A stretch of 64,000 nt of DNA from an uncultured Bacteroidales bacterium (GCA_946410455.1 CAMKAJ010000004.1:34576-98575), one strand, 5' to 3'. Numbered from the stretch's first letter, positions 10,279-20,141 are shown. The notes: generated by a model from the letters alone, not told the origin. Numbers and translations are program-made.

Positions 10279-13200
10279 ATGAAAAAGTTGTATCCACTAG
10301 CTCTTCTGGTCCTGTTTGCTTGCTCTCAGGAACCAGTTGTTCCCGTAGAACCGGAAACCATAACCTTCAGTGCCGAGATTGCCGCACCTGATGCCACAAA
10401 AACGCAACTCGGGGATAAAACCGGCACGTCCTATCCCAATTACTGGTCGGCTGGAGACGCCATTTCAGTCAATGGCATCACTTCGGGCGCCATCGCCGAC
10501 GATTCGGAATACGTAGGCACCGCCAAGGCGACATTTAACATCCAGGGCGTCATCAACGCTCCATATTATTGTGCATACCCCGCTCCCGCGATATCTTCGT
10601 ACAGTAACGGATCCGCGGTTGTCACCCTCCCGGCCACTCAAAGGATGTCCGCGACAAGTTACGACGCGTCTGCCTTTGTCATGGCGGGCAGCAGCAGTTC
10701 TGCGTTGCTGACTTTCTCGCCTTTGGTGAGTGTCGTCAAGCTCACCATTCCGGGATTATATGATGCAAGAGTTTCATCCGTGTTATTCGAGAGTCTCGGG
10801 TCGGAAAAAGTGAGCGGACAGTTCAGTACCGACTTCAGCAGCCTCTCACCCCGTTCCGGAGCCAGTTCCAGGGTGTGCGTGTATGCTTCCGGAGACGGCA
10901 CCGCTTTCGGCAGCAGCATGTATATGGTAATCCCTGCTCAGACTTATGCGAGCGGCATGCGTTTCACTATCCGGGCCACCGACGGCACGCAAATGACATT
11001 CTCCACGTCCAATTCGTTTACAGCTCAGGCGGGCAAGGTATATCCCCTTACATCCAAGACGTATGTTCCCGAGCCGGAAACGATTCCCGACGGTTTGTTT
11101 GTGATGTCATCCAACGTGCGATTTGCATCGGCCCGTGACAAATCCAGCAATCCTGATACGGGAGACCGGGACTGGACAAACCGCAGGAGCGCTTATTACG
11201 CAATGGTAAACAATTACCGCCCGGCTATCATCGGCCTCCAGGAGGCGGAAAGGGAACAGGTTTCCGATATCAAGAGCAACTGCAGCGGCTACAACCACTA
11301 TGGCCTTGGCAACAAACTTGGGGAAAATATCACGAAGTCCGACGGGCTGTGGAACCTGTGGGGCAAAACGAGCAACGGAGAATCCTCCACCATACTCTAC
11401 AGGACTGATCTGATTACCCTGAACAGTTCAGGCACGGTATGGCACTCTAACACGCCCAACAAAGCGGGCACCTATTTCTCCGGGATGTCGGACAGCAAAC
11501 CACAGGCCTCTGCCTGGGCCATCATGACCTACAAGCCCACGAACACCCAGTTCTTCCTGATGAACGTCCATCTGAGTATATACGATACTGAGCCCCAGGA
11601 AATTGCCCTCATTATGAACACGGTCAACAGCAAGAACACCGGCAATCTCCCTGTCATCATTATCGGAGACTGGAACCTGAAGGACGGTGACTCATGGCTG
11701 AATCCCCTCGAGGCCGTCTATTACAATGCACGCCAAAGGGCACAGAAGACTGACGATTACGGGAGCTACCACTGGTGGGGTACCGAGAGCAAAAAGATAG
11801 ACCATATTTACTATAAGGGCATCGGTGACTGCTATCTTTTCCGCACCGATGCGAGGAAGTGGAACGACAAGTACGTTTCCGACCATTATCCCGTCTTTGC
11901 AGTCTTCGGCGTCAACAGCAGCACCCCGGCCATGCCTGTAGCCAACTTCGAAATCCCCGGCAGCATCCAGATTGATGAGCCCGTCACTTTCACCGACCTT
12001 TCCTCATCCCCCTCCGGCATAGCCTATTGGGAATGGGACTTCGACGGAATACGCTCCAACGAGCAGAATCCCACTGTTACTTTCACCTCCATCAAGAGTG
12101 ACGTTCAGGCCAGGCTTACCGTCATCGACAACAATGGCAACATGGCTACGGCGACAAAGTTCATCGAGATTGAAGGCTCCGACGAGCATGCCATTACACA
12201 GGTCTGGAGCAGGGCATATGACACCACGGAAGGCGCTTGCGCCTACTGGGGTTCACCGGCAGTTAATGCCGCCGGCAACAGGATATATGTGTCATCCTCC
12301 GGCTACCACTTGGTTGGCTTCAATTCATCCGGAACGCAGATTGGAAGCTACGACCTTTGCGAGTACAGTCCCAACATGCCTGCCTCGCTGACTTTCCAGA
12401 CGCCCACGCCATCCATTGACAACAACGGGAATGTCTTTATGCCGGTACAGTATCAGAGCAGCGATGGCGGCAACGGTGGTTTGTTCAGCATCAAGGGAGA
12501 CTTGTCTGCCAAGAACTGGTATGTTCCTACCGGTCCCAAATCCCAGTACCGCAACTGTATCCCGGCCATCTTCGGAGACTATGTAAGCGTCCTGATGCGG
12601 AACGTTGGCGGAGATTTCTCCTCTAATATGCTAATTTTCAACCGCAAGGACGGGACACTGAACCAGCAATTAAATGTGGATAAAGGATCCTATGGCGGCA
12701 TGGCCGTAAGCGCCGACGGCAAGCTTGTGGTCAGTACGGCACGCGGTGATGCCGAGGATACCGGCGGCGGCTATAAGGTCTACCTGATCGATGGTGCATA
12801 CGGCACCTGGAAGACATCGTCCAACAACGACACCGGCCGGTCTTACAACCTGCTCGGCCTTGCCCATACCGACGGCAACAATTACATGGCCAAGGGCAAT
12901 CAGCCGGCCATTTCCGCAATCGACGGCAGCGTGTATGTGGTATCGACTACAACCGCAGAGGATATATTGGTTTGCGCACGCTACAGCCTCAACTCCTATG
13001 TGTACAACTCCGTCCCTACGCCTATATGGAAGGTTGAGGTCGAGGCGGCAGCCAACAACTATGGTCTTGGATGCGTGCTGGACGACGAGGGCAACGCCTA
13101 TGTGCGCGCCGCCAACAAGGTGTTCAAGCTGAATGCCTCCGATGGCTCGTTGCTGTGGGAATTTACCACCGGCACTGGCAACTGCGGCGTGCCCGCTATT

Positions 13201-13545
13201 GACAATATGGGCTACGTGTATGTGACGGATTCAGGAAAACAGCGCATCTACAAGCTCTCGCCCCAGAACGGCAGCCTCGTGTCCCAGATAGTTATATCCG
13301 GTTACCAGCCCCGTACGAGTCCCACCATAGACTACAGCGGCAATATTTATGTTGCCGCCACATCCATCAACGACGATGGCGTCTATCTCTTTAAACTTAC
13401 CTCCCCGAGGACTACAGGGCCCGGTGCCAACTGGAGCCAGCTCGGTGGCAATCCCATGAAGACTTGCGTGGTGCCCGGAGCCACAGAGGTCTACAATTCC
13501 ACAGGCTCCTCCCACGAAGGTTACATGACAACTGACTTGTTCTGA
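10279..13545 (+). CDS. Lipoprotein: fimbrillin-like N-domain - EEP - PKD - PQQ/BamB-like beta-propeller (paralog of 7572..10124)
   Basis: Lipobox 'LFACSQ'; 'ITFSAEIAAPDATKTQLGD...YWSAGDAISVNG' is fimbrillin-like; EEP motifs 'LQEAE','MNVHLS','IIGDWNLKDGD','IDHIYY','VSDHYPVFAVF'; propeller 'NWSQLGGNPMKTC'. Confidence 0.85.
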   Translation: MKKLYPLALLVLFACSQEPVVPVEPETITFSAEIAAPDATKTQLGDKTGTSYPNYWSAGDAISVNGITSGAIADDSEYVGTAKATFNIQGVINAPYYCAYPAPAISSYSNGSAVVTLPATQRMSATSYDASAFVMAGSSSSALLTFSPLVSVVKLTIPGLYDARVSSVLFESLGSEKVSGQFSTDFSSLSPRSGASSRVCVYASGDGTAFGSSMYMVIPAQTYASGMRFTIRATDGTQMTFSTSNSFTAQAGKVYPLTSKTYVPEPETIPDGLFVMSSNVRFASARDKSSNPDTGDRDWTNRRSAYYAMVNNYRPAIIGLQEAEREQVSDIKSNCSGYNHYGLGNKLGENITKSDGLWNLWGKTSNGESSTILYRTDLITLNSSGTVWHSNTPNKAGTYFSGMSDSKPQASAWAIMTYKPTNTQFFLMNVHLSIYDTEPQEIALIMNTVNSKNTGNLPVIIIGDWNLKDGDSWLNPLEAVYYNARQRAQKTDDYGSYHWWGTESKKIDHIYYKGIGDCYLFRTDARKWNDKYVSDHYPVFAVFGVNSSTPAMPVANFEIPGSIQIDEPVTFTDLSSSPSGIAYWEWDFDGIRSNEQNPTVTFTSIKSDVQARLTVIDNNGNMATATKFIEIEGSDEHAITQVWSRAYDTTEGACAYWGSPAVNAAGNRIYVSSSGYHLVGFNSSGTQIGSYDLCEYSPNMPASLTFQTPTPSIDNNGNVFMPVQYQSSDGGNGGLFSIKGDLSAKNWYVPTGPKSQYRNCIPAIFGDYVSVLMRNVGGDFSSNMLIFNRKDGTLNQQLNVDKGSYGGMAVSADGKLVVSTARGDAEDTGGGYKVYLIDGAYGTWKTSSNNDTGRSYNLLGLAHTDGNNYMAKGNQPAISAIDGSVYVVSTTTAEDILVCARYSLNSYVYNSVPTPIWKVEVEAAANNYGLGCVLDDEGNAYVRAANKVFKLNASDGSLLWEFTTGTGNCGVPAIDNMGYVYVTDSGKQRIYKLSPQNGSLVSQIVISGYQPRTSPTIDYSGNIYVAATSINDDGVYLFKLTSPRTTGPGANWSQLGGNPMKTCVVPGATEVYNSTGSSHEGYMTTDLF

Positions 13546-13547
13546 CG

Positions 13548-14813
13548 ATGAAAAAAAAGAGTCTGTTCTGCGCGGTTCTTGTGGTTCTTTTCGCATCCTG
13601 TACGGAAACCCTGCCTCCTTTCCCGGAGGTGGGTGAGCCTTATGCCATCACGCAGGAGCCTGGAGACCACCTGCTGGCCAATTACTTCGGAATAAATGCA
13701 TGGAGTCCGGACGGACGCTACGTGTGCGTGCTGGGCACGGACTTCACCGGAAGGCTTCCGGAAGCCACGGACACTGCCACGGTTGCCCTGGTGGACCTTA
13801 AGGACAGCTGCCGGTACATACCCATAGGCCGCACGACATCCTGGAACTTCCAGGAAGCCGCCATGTTCCATTGGCTGCCTTGGGAAAACGGGCTTTGCGC
13901 TTTCAATGACTTCCGGGACGGCAGGTTCGTGACCGTGATGCTAAACTGGAAGACTGGTGCTGAACGCATCGTTCCCCGTCCGCTAAGTGCGGTGGATCCT
14001 TCAGGCGAGTGGGCTGTGAGCCTGAACTACGCCCGCCTGCGCGTCTGCCGTCCCGACTACGGTTATGCAGGGGACGGGCAGGACCCGCTTCTGGATGAAG
14101 TGTGGCCGGAGGATGACGGCCTGTGGCTGCTCAACCTCAAGACCGGCGAGGAAAGGCTGTTGCTCTCGGTCGCAGCTGCCAGGGAACAGATGCCGGAGAT
14201 TACTTCCGACGACGGTCTTGCATATTTCTGCCACACCATCATCAGCCCGGATGCAGGAAGAGTCTTCTTCCTTGCGAGGACGGTACAGAACTTCAAGGCC
14301 CAGCTTGCCGAACGCGGATATGTGTACAATTGGGACACTGTGTCCTTTACAATACGGACCGACGGTACGGAACTGCGCCGCTGTTTCCCGGACGGATGGA
14401 AGGGGTCTCACTTCAACTGGAAAGACAACGAAACGCTCGCCGTCACCGCCAGATGGAACGGCAACCAGACCTGGGCCCATACAGTGTTTACCGTAGGGCA
14501 GGAAGATAAAGTCCGCCATCTGGCTCCCGGTATAATGGACTGGGACGGCCACTGTATCTTTGCGCCCAACGGCAAGTTCATCAGCAGCGAGGGCTATTGG
14601 AACAAGGACGGTTACCGCAGCTGGGTGCTCCTGCGACTTGAAGACGAAGCTCTAATCTCCATCGGGCGCTTCTTTGTGCCGGACGCATATAAGGAGCAGT
14701 ATTCCCGCTGCGACCTCCACGCCCGCTGGAAGCCGGACGGCAGCCAGCTGGCGTTCAATTCCGTGCACGAAGGAAGCCGGCAGGTATATCTGAGAGATGT
14801 AAAATGGCAGTAG
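13548..14813 (+). CDS. TolB-like / oligogalacturonate-lyase-like beta-propeller lipoprotein
   Basis: Lipobox 'FASC'; 'INAWSPDGRYVCVLGTDF', 'SRCDLHARWKPDGSQLAFNSVHEGSRQVYL'. Confidence 0.7.
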   Translation: MKKKSLFCAVLVVLFASCTETLPPFPEVGEPYAITQEPGDHLLANYFGINAWSPDGRYVCVLGTDFTGRLPEATDTATVALVDLKDSCRYIPIGRTTSWNFQEAAMFHWLPWENGLCAFNDFRDGRFVTVMLNWKTGAERIVPRPLSAVDPSGEWAVSLNYARLRVCRPDYGYAGDGQDPLLDEVWPEDDGLWLLNLKTGEERLLLSVAAAREQMPEITSDDGLAYFCHTIISPDAGRVFFLARTVQNFKAQLAERGYVYNWDTVSFTIRTDGTELRRCFPDGWKGSHFNWKDNETLAVTARWNGNQTWAHTVFTVGQEDKVRHLAPGIMDWDGHCIFAPNGKFISSEGYWNKDGYRSWVLLRLEDEALISIGRFFVPDAYKEQYSRCDLHARWKPDGSQLAFNSVHEGSRQVYLRDVKWQ

Positions 14814-14815
14814 AT

Positions 14816-16246
14816 ATGAAAAGAATTGCACTCATCGTTTCTCTCCTTGCGGCAGGCGCCTGGCTGCTTTGTGCCCAGAACGCCCAGCCTAATATCGCGT
14901 CTGTCAACATCGACTTGACGATAGACCCTGCGGTCATCGAGGGGCCGCTGAAGCCGATGAATGCCGTGAACAACGGACCGTACATAGACGATGCGGTCCA
15001 GATGCTGGATTTCCGTATCCTCAAGATTCCTTACAGCCGCACGCACGATGCCAATCTGGGATACTACGGTGAGCGGGTAGTGGATATAAGCGCCATTTTC
15101 CCGGACTTCTGCAAAGACCCGAACAATCCTGCGGCATACGACTTCCGCGAGACGGACGCGTACATAAAGACTCTGATAGATTCCGGCTGTGAGCCTTTCT
15201 ACAGGCTGGGACAGTCCATAGAGAACCAGACCGCAGCCAAGTACAATATTTATCCTCCCAGGGACTACAAGAAGTGGGCGAAGGTCTGCGAGCACATCAT
15301 AATGCATTATAACGAGGGCTGGGCAGACGGTTTTCACTACAATATACGCTACTGGGAAATATGGAACGAGGCCGACCTGGACCAGAGCTCAGGCCGCTGG
15401 AAGACTGAGCCGCGTACCTGGGGCGCCCCCATAGAGGAGTTCCATAAGTTTTATGCGGTGGCGGCCAAACACCTCAAGGAGCGTTTTCCGGGCTTGAAGA
15501 TAGGAGGACCCTCTTACTGTCGCATACAGGGCACGAAAACGTATTTCCCGGCATTCTTCGAGTACATGAGAGACAATCATGTGCCGATTGACTTCATATC
15601 CTGGCACAAATACGGCTCGGAACCGTCGGTTTACCTGATGGAGGCAGATCTGATACGGGGGTGGATGAAGGAGTACGGGTACGAAGATGCCGAGCTTATA
15701 CTGAACGAGTGGAATTACCGCAGGATCAAAAGTGGCAACGGCTCAAGCAATGAGCGTTACAACCGTGATAGCCGTATTTCCATGAGGGGAGCGGCTTTCG
15801 CCGGTGCTGTCATGTCGGCCATGCAGCATGCCTCGGTCGATATGCTTATGTACTATGATTATCGTCCGGATACTTCCTGGTGCGGCTTCTATGACAATCA
15901 GACCGAAGCCCGCAAATCTCTGTTCTATACCTTCTACGCCTGGAGCAAGCTCAAGGGCGACGTCTGCGAATGCAAGGTGGAGGGCGGTATCGGAGACGTA
16001 TATCCCGTAGCTGCCGTCGACGGAGGCAGGACGGTTCTCATGCTCACCCGTTACAACGGCGACAACAACACCTGCAACCTGGCCAGGGTAACCATTTCTC
16101 TCAAGGGACGCGGGTTCAAGGACGTTGTATTCTGCCATTTAACGGATGAAGAACACATCTATACGGAAATGCCCATTTTCCCCAACGCAGACGGGACACT
16201 GAGCCTGGAACTGGGGAACAATTCTATTGCACTGCTTGAACTGTAG
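14816..16246 (+). CDS. GH39-like glycoside hydrolase (beta-xylosidase/alpha-L-iduronidase clan)
   Basis: 'YWEIWNEADL' (acid/base NE) and 'ELILNEWNY' (putative nucleophile); signal peptide. Start placed at MKRIALIV, 2 nt after the upstream stop. Confidence 0.8.
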   Translation: MKRIALIVSLLAAGAWLLCAQNAQPNIASVNIDLTIDPAVIEGPLKPMNAVNNGPYIDDAVQMLDFRILKIPYSRTHDANLGYYGERVVDISAIFPDFCKDPNNPAAYDFRETDAYIKTLIDSGCEPFYRLGQSIENQTAAKYNIYPPRDYKKWAKVCEHIIMHYNEGWADGFHYNIRYWEIWNEADLDQSSGRWKTEPRTWGAPIEEFHKFYAVAAKHLKERFPGLKIGGPSYCRIQGTKTYFPAFFEYMRDNHVPIDFISWHKYGSEPSVYLMEADLIRGWMKEYGYEDAELILNEWNYRRIKSGNGSSNERYNRDSRISMRGAAFAGAVMSAMQHASVDMLMYYDYRPDTSWCGFYDNQTEARKSLFYTFYAWSKLKGDVCECKVEGGIGDVYPVAAVDGGRTVLMLTRYNGDNNTCNLARVTISLKGRGFKDVVFCHLTDEEHIYTEMPIFPNADGTLSLELGNNSIALLEL

Positions 16247-16249
16247 CCC

Positions 16250-18031
16250 ATGAAAAAGATCTTGTTGCCCGTACTGCTTCTGCTCCTTTCCGCACTGCCC
16301 GCCTCTTCCTTCGGCCTGTACGAAGGCAGGGAGACCGTTTCCCTGGGCGGGCGCTGGAACTATATAGTGGATCCTATGGATACGGGTATCTACAAGTATC
16401 ACATGACGCTCCAGAAGCCTCACAAACGCTATTTCGCCGACCGTCACTTCTACCAGGACAAGAGTACCCTGATAGAGTACGACTTCGATAAGTCTCCATG
16501 CCTGAATGTTCCAGGAGACTGGAATTCCCAGTCCGAAAAGCTTTATTATTACGAGGGGAGCGTTTGGTACCGCCGCCTGGTTGATTTCCACCCGGTGCCC
16601 GGAAGGCGCTGGTTCCTTTATTTCGGTGCGGTGAACTATAAATGCATGGTAGGACTCAACAACACCATCCTCGGTACGCATAAAGGCGGGTTTACGCCGT
16701 TCTGGTTCGAGGTGACGGACGTGCTGAAAGAAGGGGAGAACAGCCTGGTAGTTTATGTGAACAACAGCAGGGGAGTGTCGGAAGTACCGACCATCAACTA
16801 CGACTGGTGGAACTACGGCGGCATTACCCGTGACGTTTTGCTGGTGAGCGTGCCGGAAGTGTTCATCACGGACTATCGTATCAGTTTCGACGGCTCCATG
16901 GTCGATGTTTCGGTGAATCTGGACGGCGGCCGCGGGCAGGTTGCCGTGGAGATCCCCGAACTCGGAATCAAAAAGACTGCGTGTGCCTGCAAGGGTGCGG
17001 CTCATTTCAGGTTCAAGGCGTCCCCCGAACTCTGGTCTCCCGAGCACCCCCGTTTGTACGACATTACTGTGCGTAGCGACGCCGACAGCATTACCGACAA
17101 AGTAGGCTTCCGCACTATCCGGGTAGAAGGGGAAAAGATACTGCTGAACGGTGAGCCTGTTTTCCTTAAAGGAGTAGCCGTACACGACGAAACCATCAGC
17201 CCTAATCCCGGCCGCTGCCGCAGCGAAGCGGATGTGCGCGCCCTTCTGGAGGCGGCAAAAGACCTCGGGTGCAATTTCCTGCGCCTTGCGCATTATCCCC
17301 ACAGCGAGCAGATGGTCCGCCTTGCCGAGGAAATGGGCTTCATGCTCTGGGAAGAAATCCCATGCTACTGGAATATCGACTGGTCGTCCGAAGAAACCCA
17401 CGCTAATGCGGAAAACCAGCTCGTGGAGATGATAAGCAGGGATTATAACCGGGCGGCCGTGATAATCTGGTCGGTGGCCAATGAGACTCCCTGCACTCCG
17501 GAAAGGCTGGACTTCCTTGGAAAACTGATTTCCAAGGCAAGGTCGTTGGATCCGGTGCGCCTGGTAAGTGCTGCCATGCAGAAAGAGAAGCCGGACTTTT
17601 ATCACCCTGTAGTTGAGGATGAGTTGATTTCGCTGACAGATATCATCAGCTTCAACCAGTATTACGGCTGGTACGACGGCAAACCGGCGGACTGCGACTC
17701 CGTGGTCTGGTCCATCCCGCGCGGGAAGCCCGTGGTGTTCAGCGAATTCGGCGGCGGCGCGCTCTATGGCAACCATGGCAGCGACATTGAAATGTTTACG
17801 GAAGAATATCTCGAGCTGTTGTACCGGAAAAACCTTTCGATGCTGTCGAAGATTCCGGGCCTCAGCGGCCTCTGCCCTTGGTGCCTTAAGGATTTCCGCT
17901 CTCCCAAGCGCCCTCTCACCGGTATCCAGGACGATTTCAACCGCAAGGGCCTCATTGACGAGCAAGGCCGCCGCAAGCAGGCATTCTTCGTAGTTAAAGA
18001 CTTTTACGGGCGGGATATTTTGCAGTTTTAG
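16250..18031 (+). CDS. GH2-family glycoside hydrolase (beta-galactosidase/beta-glucuronidase-like)
   Basis: 'GDWNSQ', 'FLKGVAVHDE', 'LRLAHYPHSEQM', 'IWSVANETP', 'VVFSEFGGGAL'. Confidence 0.92.
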   Translation: MKKILLPVLLLLLSALPASSFGLYEGRETVSLGGRWNYIVDPMDTGIYKYHMTLQKPHKRYFADRHFYQDKSTLIEYDFDKSPCLNVPGDWNSQSEKLYYYEGSVWYRRLVDFHPVPGRRWFLYFGAVNYKCMVGLNNTILGTHKGGFTPFWFEVTDVLKEGENSLVVYVNNSRGVSEVPTINYDWWNYGGITRDVLLVSVPEVFITDYRISFDGSMVDVSVNLDGGRGQVAVEIPELGIKKTACACKGAAHFRFKASPELWSPEHPRLYDITVRSDADSITDKVGFRTIRVEGEKILLNGEPVFLKGVAVHDETISPNPGRCRSEADVRALLEAAKDLGCNFLRLAHYPHSEQMVRLAEEMGFMLWEEIPCYWNIDWSSEETHANAENQLVEMISRDYNRAAVIIWSVANETPCTPERLDFLGKLISKARSLDPVRLVSAAMQKEKPDFYHPVVEDELISLTDIISFNQYYGWYDGKPADCDSVVWSIPRGKPVVFSEFGGGALYGNHGSDIEMFTEEYLELLYRKNLSMLSKIPGLSGLCPWCLKDFRSPKRPLTGIQDDFNRKGLIDEQGRRKQAFFVVKDFYGRDILQF

Positions 18032-18062
18032 GTAATACTCGTACATTACAAAACAGTTCGTG

Positions 18063-19784
18063 ATGATGAAAAAGATATTTTCGCTGCTAATCGCCGCCCT
18101 GATGGTGCTGGCTGCATATTCATGTGAGAAAGACCCTGAGCCCGTGGATCCTGATCCCGGGAACAAAGAGGAAGAAGTCACTCCCGTGGAAACACCTGAG
18201 ACACCCCTCGTGTCCAAAGGGGCCTACAAGCATGTTGTGATAGTCGGAGTCGACGGTGCAGGAGCGTTCTTCAAGGATACGCCAACACCCCGCTGCGACG
18301 AGATTTTCGCCGGCCAGGCCACGACCTACAGGTCCAAGACATCGTTCCCTACCATCAGCGCCCAGTGCTGGACTTCCATGCTGCACGGCGTGCTTCCCGA
18401 GTTTCACGGCATCACGAACGACATTTCCGAAGATAAGAACGTCCATTATCCGGTGAAGAGCCCTTATCCGTCCATCTTCCGGGTGGCGCGCGAGGCTCAT
18501 CCGGATGCGAAACTGGCTTCCTTCGTGAGCTGGTACGCCATCAACAACGGCATTATCGAGCAGAATCTCGGGGTCGAAATGGGAGAAACGAAGGACGTAG
18601 ATCCGGAAATAGCGCGCATGACGGTCAGTTATCTTGCCGACAACGCGCCGATGCTGCTGTTCGTTCATTTCGGCTCCCCGGATGTCGTGGGAGAGAAGCT
18701 TGGCTTCGGGACGGACGCCCAGCTGAAGGCCATCAGCGACCTGGATACCTATATCGGATGGATTTACGACCAACTTAAGCTGAAGGGGCTCCTTGACGAT
18801 ACCCTCTTTATCGTCACCGCCGACCATGGCGGCATCGGAAAAAGCCATGGCGGCGACACGGATCAGGAAAGATATGTGTTCCTGGGAATCGCGGGCAAGA
18901 CTGTCGCGGACGGCACCATCGTCGACGCCGAAGCTCGCGACGTCGCTGCAATTTCCGCCTATGCGCTTGGGCTTGAAGCTCCTGAGACATGGACAGGGCA
19001 CGTCCCGGCCGGCGTGTTCAAGGATGTCACCGAGGTGGGTGAACGCAAGACCGGGGAGCTGCCGGGCGCAAAGTACCGCAGCCACCAGACAGCGCCTACC
19101 CCTTCCCTGAGCGACGTGCAGACCCTTCTCGCCAAACATAAGGTGACGGCTTACTTCCCGTTCGACGAAAGCGTCAGCGACGCTTTAGGCAAGGTGCAGA
19201 CAAGCTCTTCCGGCACTCTGAAGTATGAAGACGCCTACTTCGGGAAAGGTGTTGCCCTGAACAACGGGTACGTGTCTTTGAAGGATGTCTCAGTGGGCAC
19301 AGGATCCTTCTCGGCGGCGTTCTGGCTTAAGGCCACGCTGCCCTCGCCCAAGGGCGCCGACCCGGGGCTGATTTCCAACAAAGACTGGAACGAGGGCGTG
19401 TATAAAGGATTCATCCTGTCCCTCAGGGGCACCCGGGATATCAAGTTCAATGTCGGAGACGGCGGCAAGAACAGGATGGATTTCACGCGGGTCCTTCCGT
19501 TCGACTATGACCAAGGCTGGATGCATGTCATCCTGACCGTTGACCGCGAGAACAAAAAGGTCCGCATCTACTACGACTTTATCGACGGAGACGAGGCGGA
19601 CATTCCGGATGCGCTTGCCACCATATCCTTCGACTCGCTGTCTTTCAACATCGGCCAGGACGGCACTGGCAAGCTGTCCTACAGGCTCCCGGCCAGCATA
19701 GACGAACTCATCATCACGTCCGACGTGCTGGACGATGAAGCCATCGCTGCCCTGAAGGCCCACTATATGGCGAAGTCCACGTAG
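18063..19784 (+). CDS. Alkaline-phosphatase superfamily / type I phosphodiesterase-nucleotide pyrophosphatase-like lipoprotein with C-terminal LamG/ConA-like domain
   Basis: 'HVVIVGVDGAGAFF', 'KTSFPTISAQCWTSMLHG', 'LFIVTADHGGIGKSHGG'; C-terminal 'VTAYFPFDESVSDALGK...GSFSAAFWLKA' LamG-like; lipobox 'AAYSC'. Confidence 0.85.
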   Translation: MMKKIFSLLIAALMVLAAYSCEKDPEPVDPDPGNKEEEVTPVETPETPLVSKGAYKHVVIVGVDGAGAFFKDTPTPRCDEIFAGQATTYRSKTSFPTISAQCWTSMLHGVLPEFHGITNDISEDKNVHYPVKSPYPSIFRVAREAHPDAKLASFVSWYAINNGIIEQNLGVEMGETKDVDPEIARMTVSYLADNAPMLLFVHFGSPDVVGEKLGFGTDAQLKAISDLDTYIGWIYDQLKLKGLLDDTLFIVTADHGGIGKSHGGDTDQERYVFLGIAGKTVADGTIVDAEARDVAAISAYALGLEAPETWTGHVPAGVFKDVTEVGERKTGELPGAKYRSHQTAPTPSLSDVQTLLAKHKVTAYFPFDESVSDALGKVQTSSSGTLKYEDAYFGKGVALNNGYVSLKDVSVGTGSFSAAFWLKATLPSPKGADPGLISNKDWNEGVYKGFILSLRGTRDIKFNVGDGGKNRMDFTRVLPFDYDQGWMHVILTVDRENKKVRIYYDFIDGDEADIPDALATISFDSLSFNIGQDGTGKLSYRLPASIDELIITSDVLDDEAIAALKAHYMAKST

Positions 19785-19928
19785 ACGGGGAAGTGGTCTG
19801 ATGCGCCATTACAAAAGCGGCGACACGTACATTTCTGCAAAACAAGCAAAAAGAATAGAAGCTGGCCTGCATCGTATAGCAAAAGAGTTGCTATCTGTAA
19901 CCCTATAATTGAGGCTCTGCCTACTATG

Positions 19929-20053
19929 CCCCAGCAGCAAAGTGGGACGGCTGGAGCGGCAGTGCTGCCGGAGGTACATTCCGATGGACCTCCGGCAGCA
20001 AAAAAGCCCCAAAATGCTGCCGGAGGTACAAGCTAATGTACCTCCGGCCACGC
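19929..20053 (+). repeat. Intergenic double-hairpin repeat, copy A
   Basis: Two adjacent hairpins with GCCGGAGGTACA-type arms; near-identical reverse complement at 23751..23875, related copy at 40758..40846. Confidence 0.85.
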
Positions 20054-20092
20054 AATAGATAATGGGGATTCACCGGTGATTGGAAAAACAAA

Positions 20093-20123
20093 TTGATACT
20101 TTGCGCCAAAAAGGCTACATTTG
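20093..20123 (+). promoter_or_regulatory. Putative promoter of the PPC-domain gene (TTG ... TACATTTG)
   Basis: TACATTTG at 20116..20123 matches TAnnTTTG; TTG about 20 nt upstream; ATG at 20142. Confidence 0.5.
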
Positions 20124-20141
20124 TGAGAAAAAATCTGAACC

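Noticed and set aside
16139-18217. 692-aa ORF antisense to GH2/GH39
   Set aside because: No recognisable domains or signal; explained by GC-rich codon bias of the well-supported sense genes.
19929-20053. Possible CRISPR-like array because of repeated palindromic arms
   Set aside because: Only two hairpins per site, no regular repeat-spacer pattern and no cas genes.
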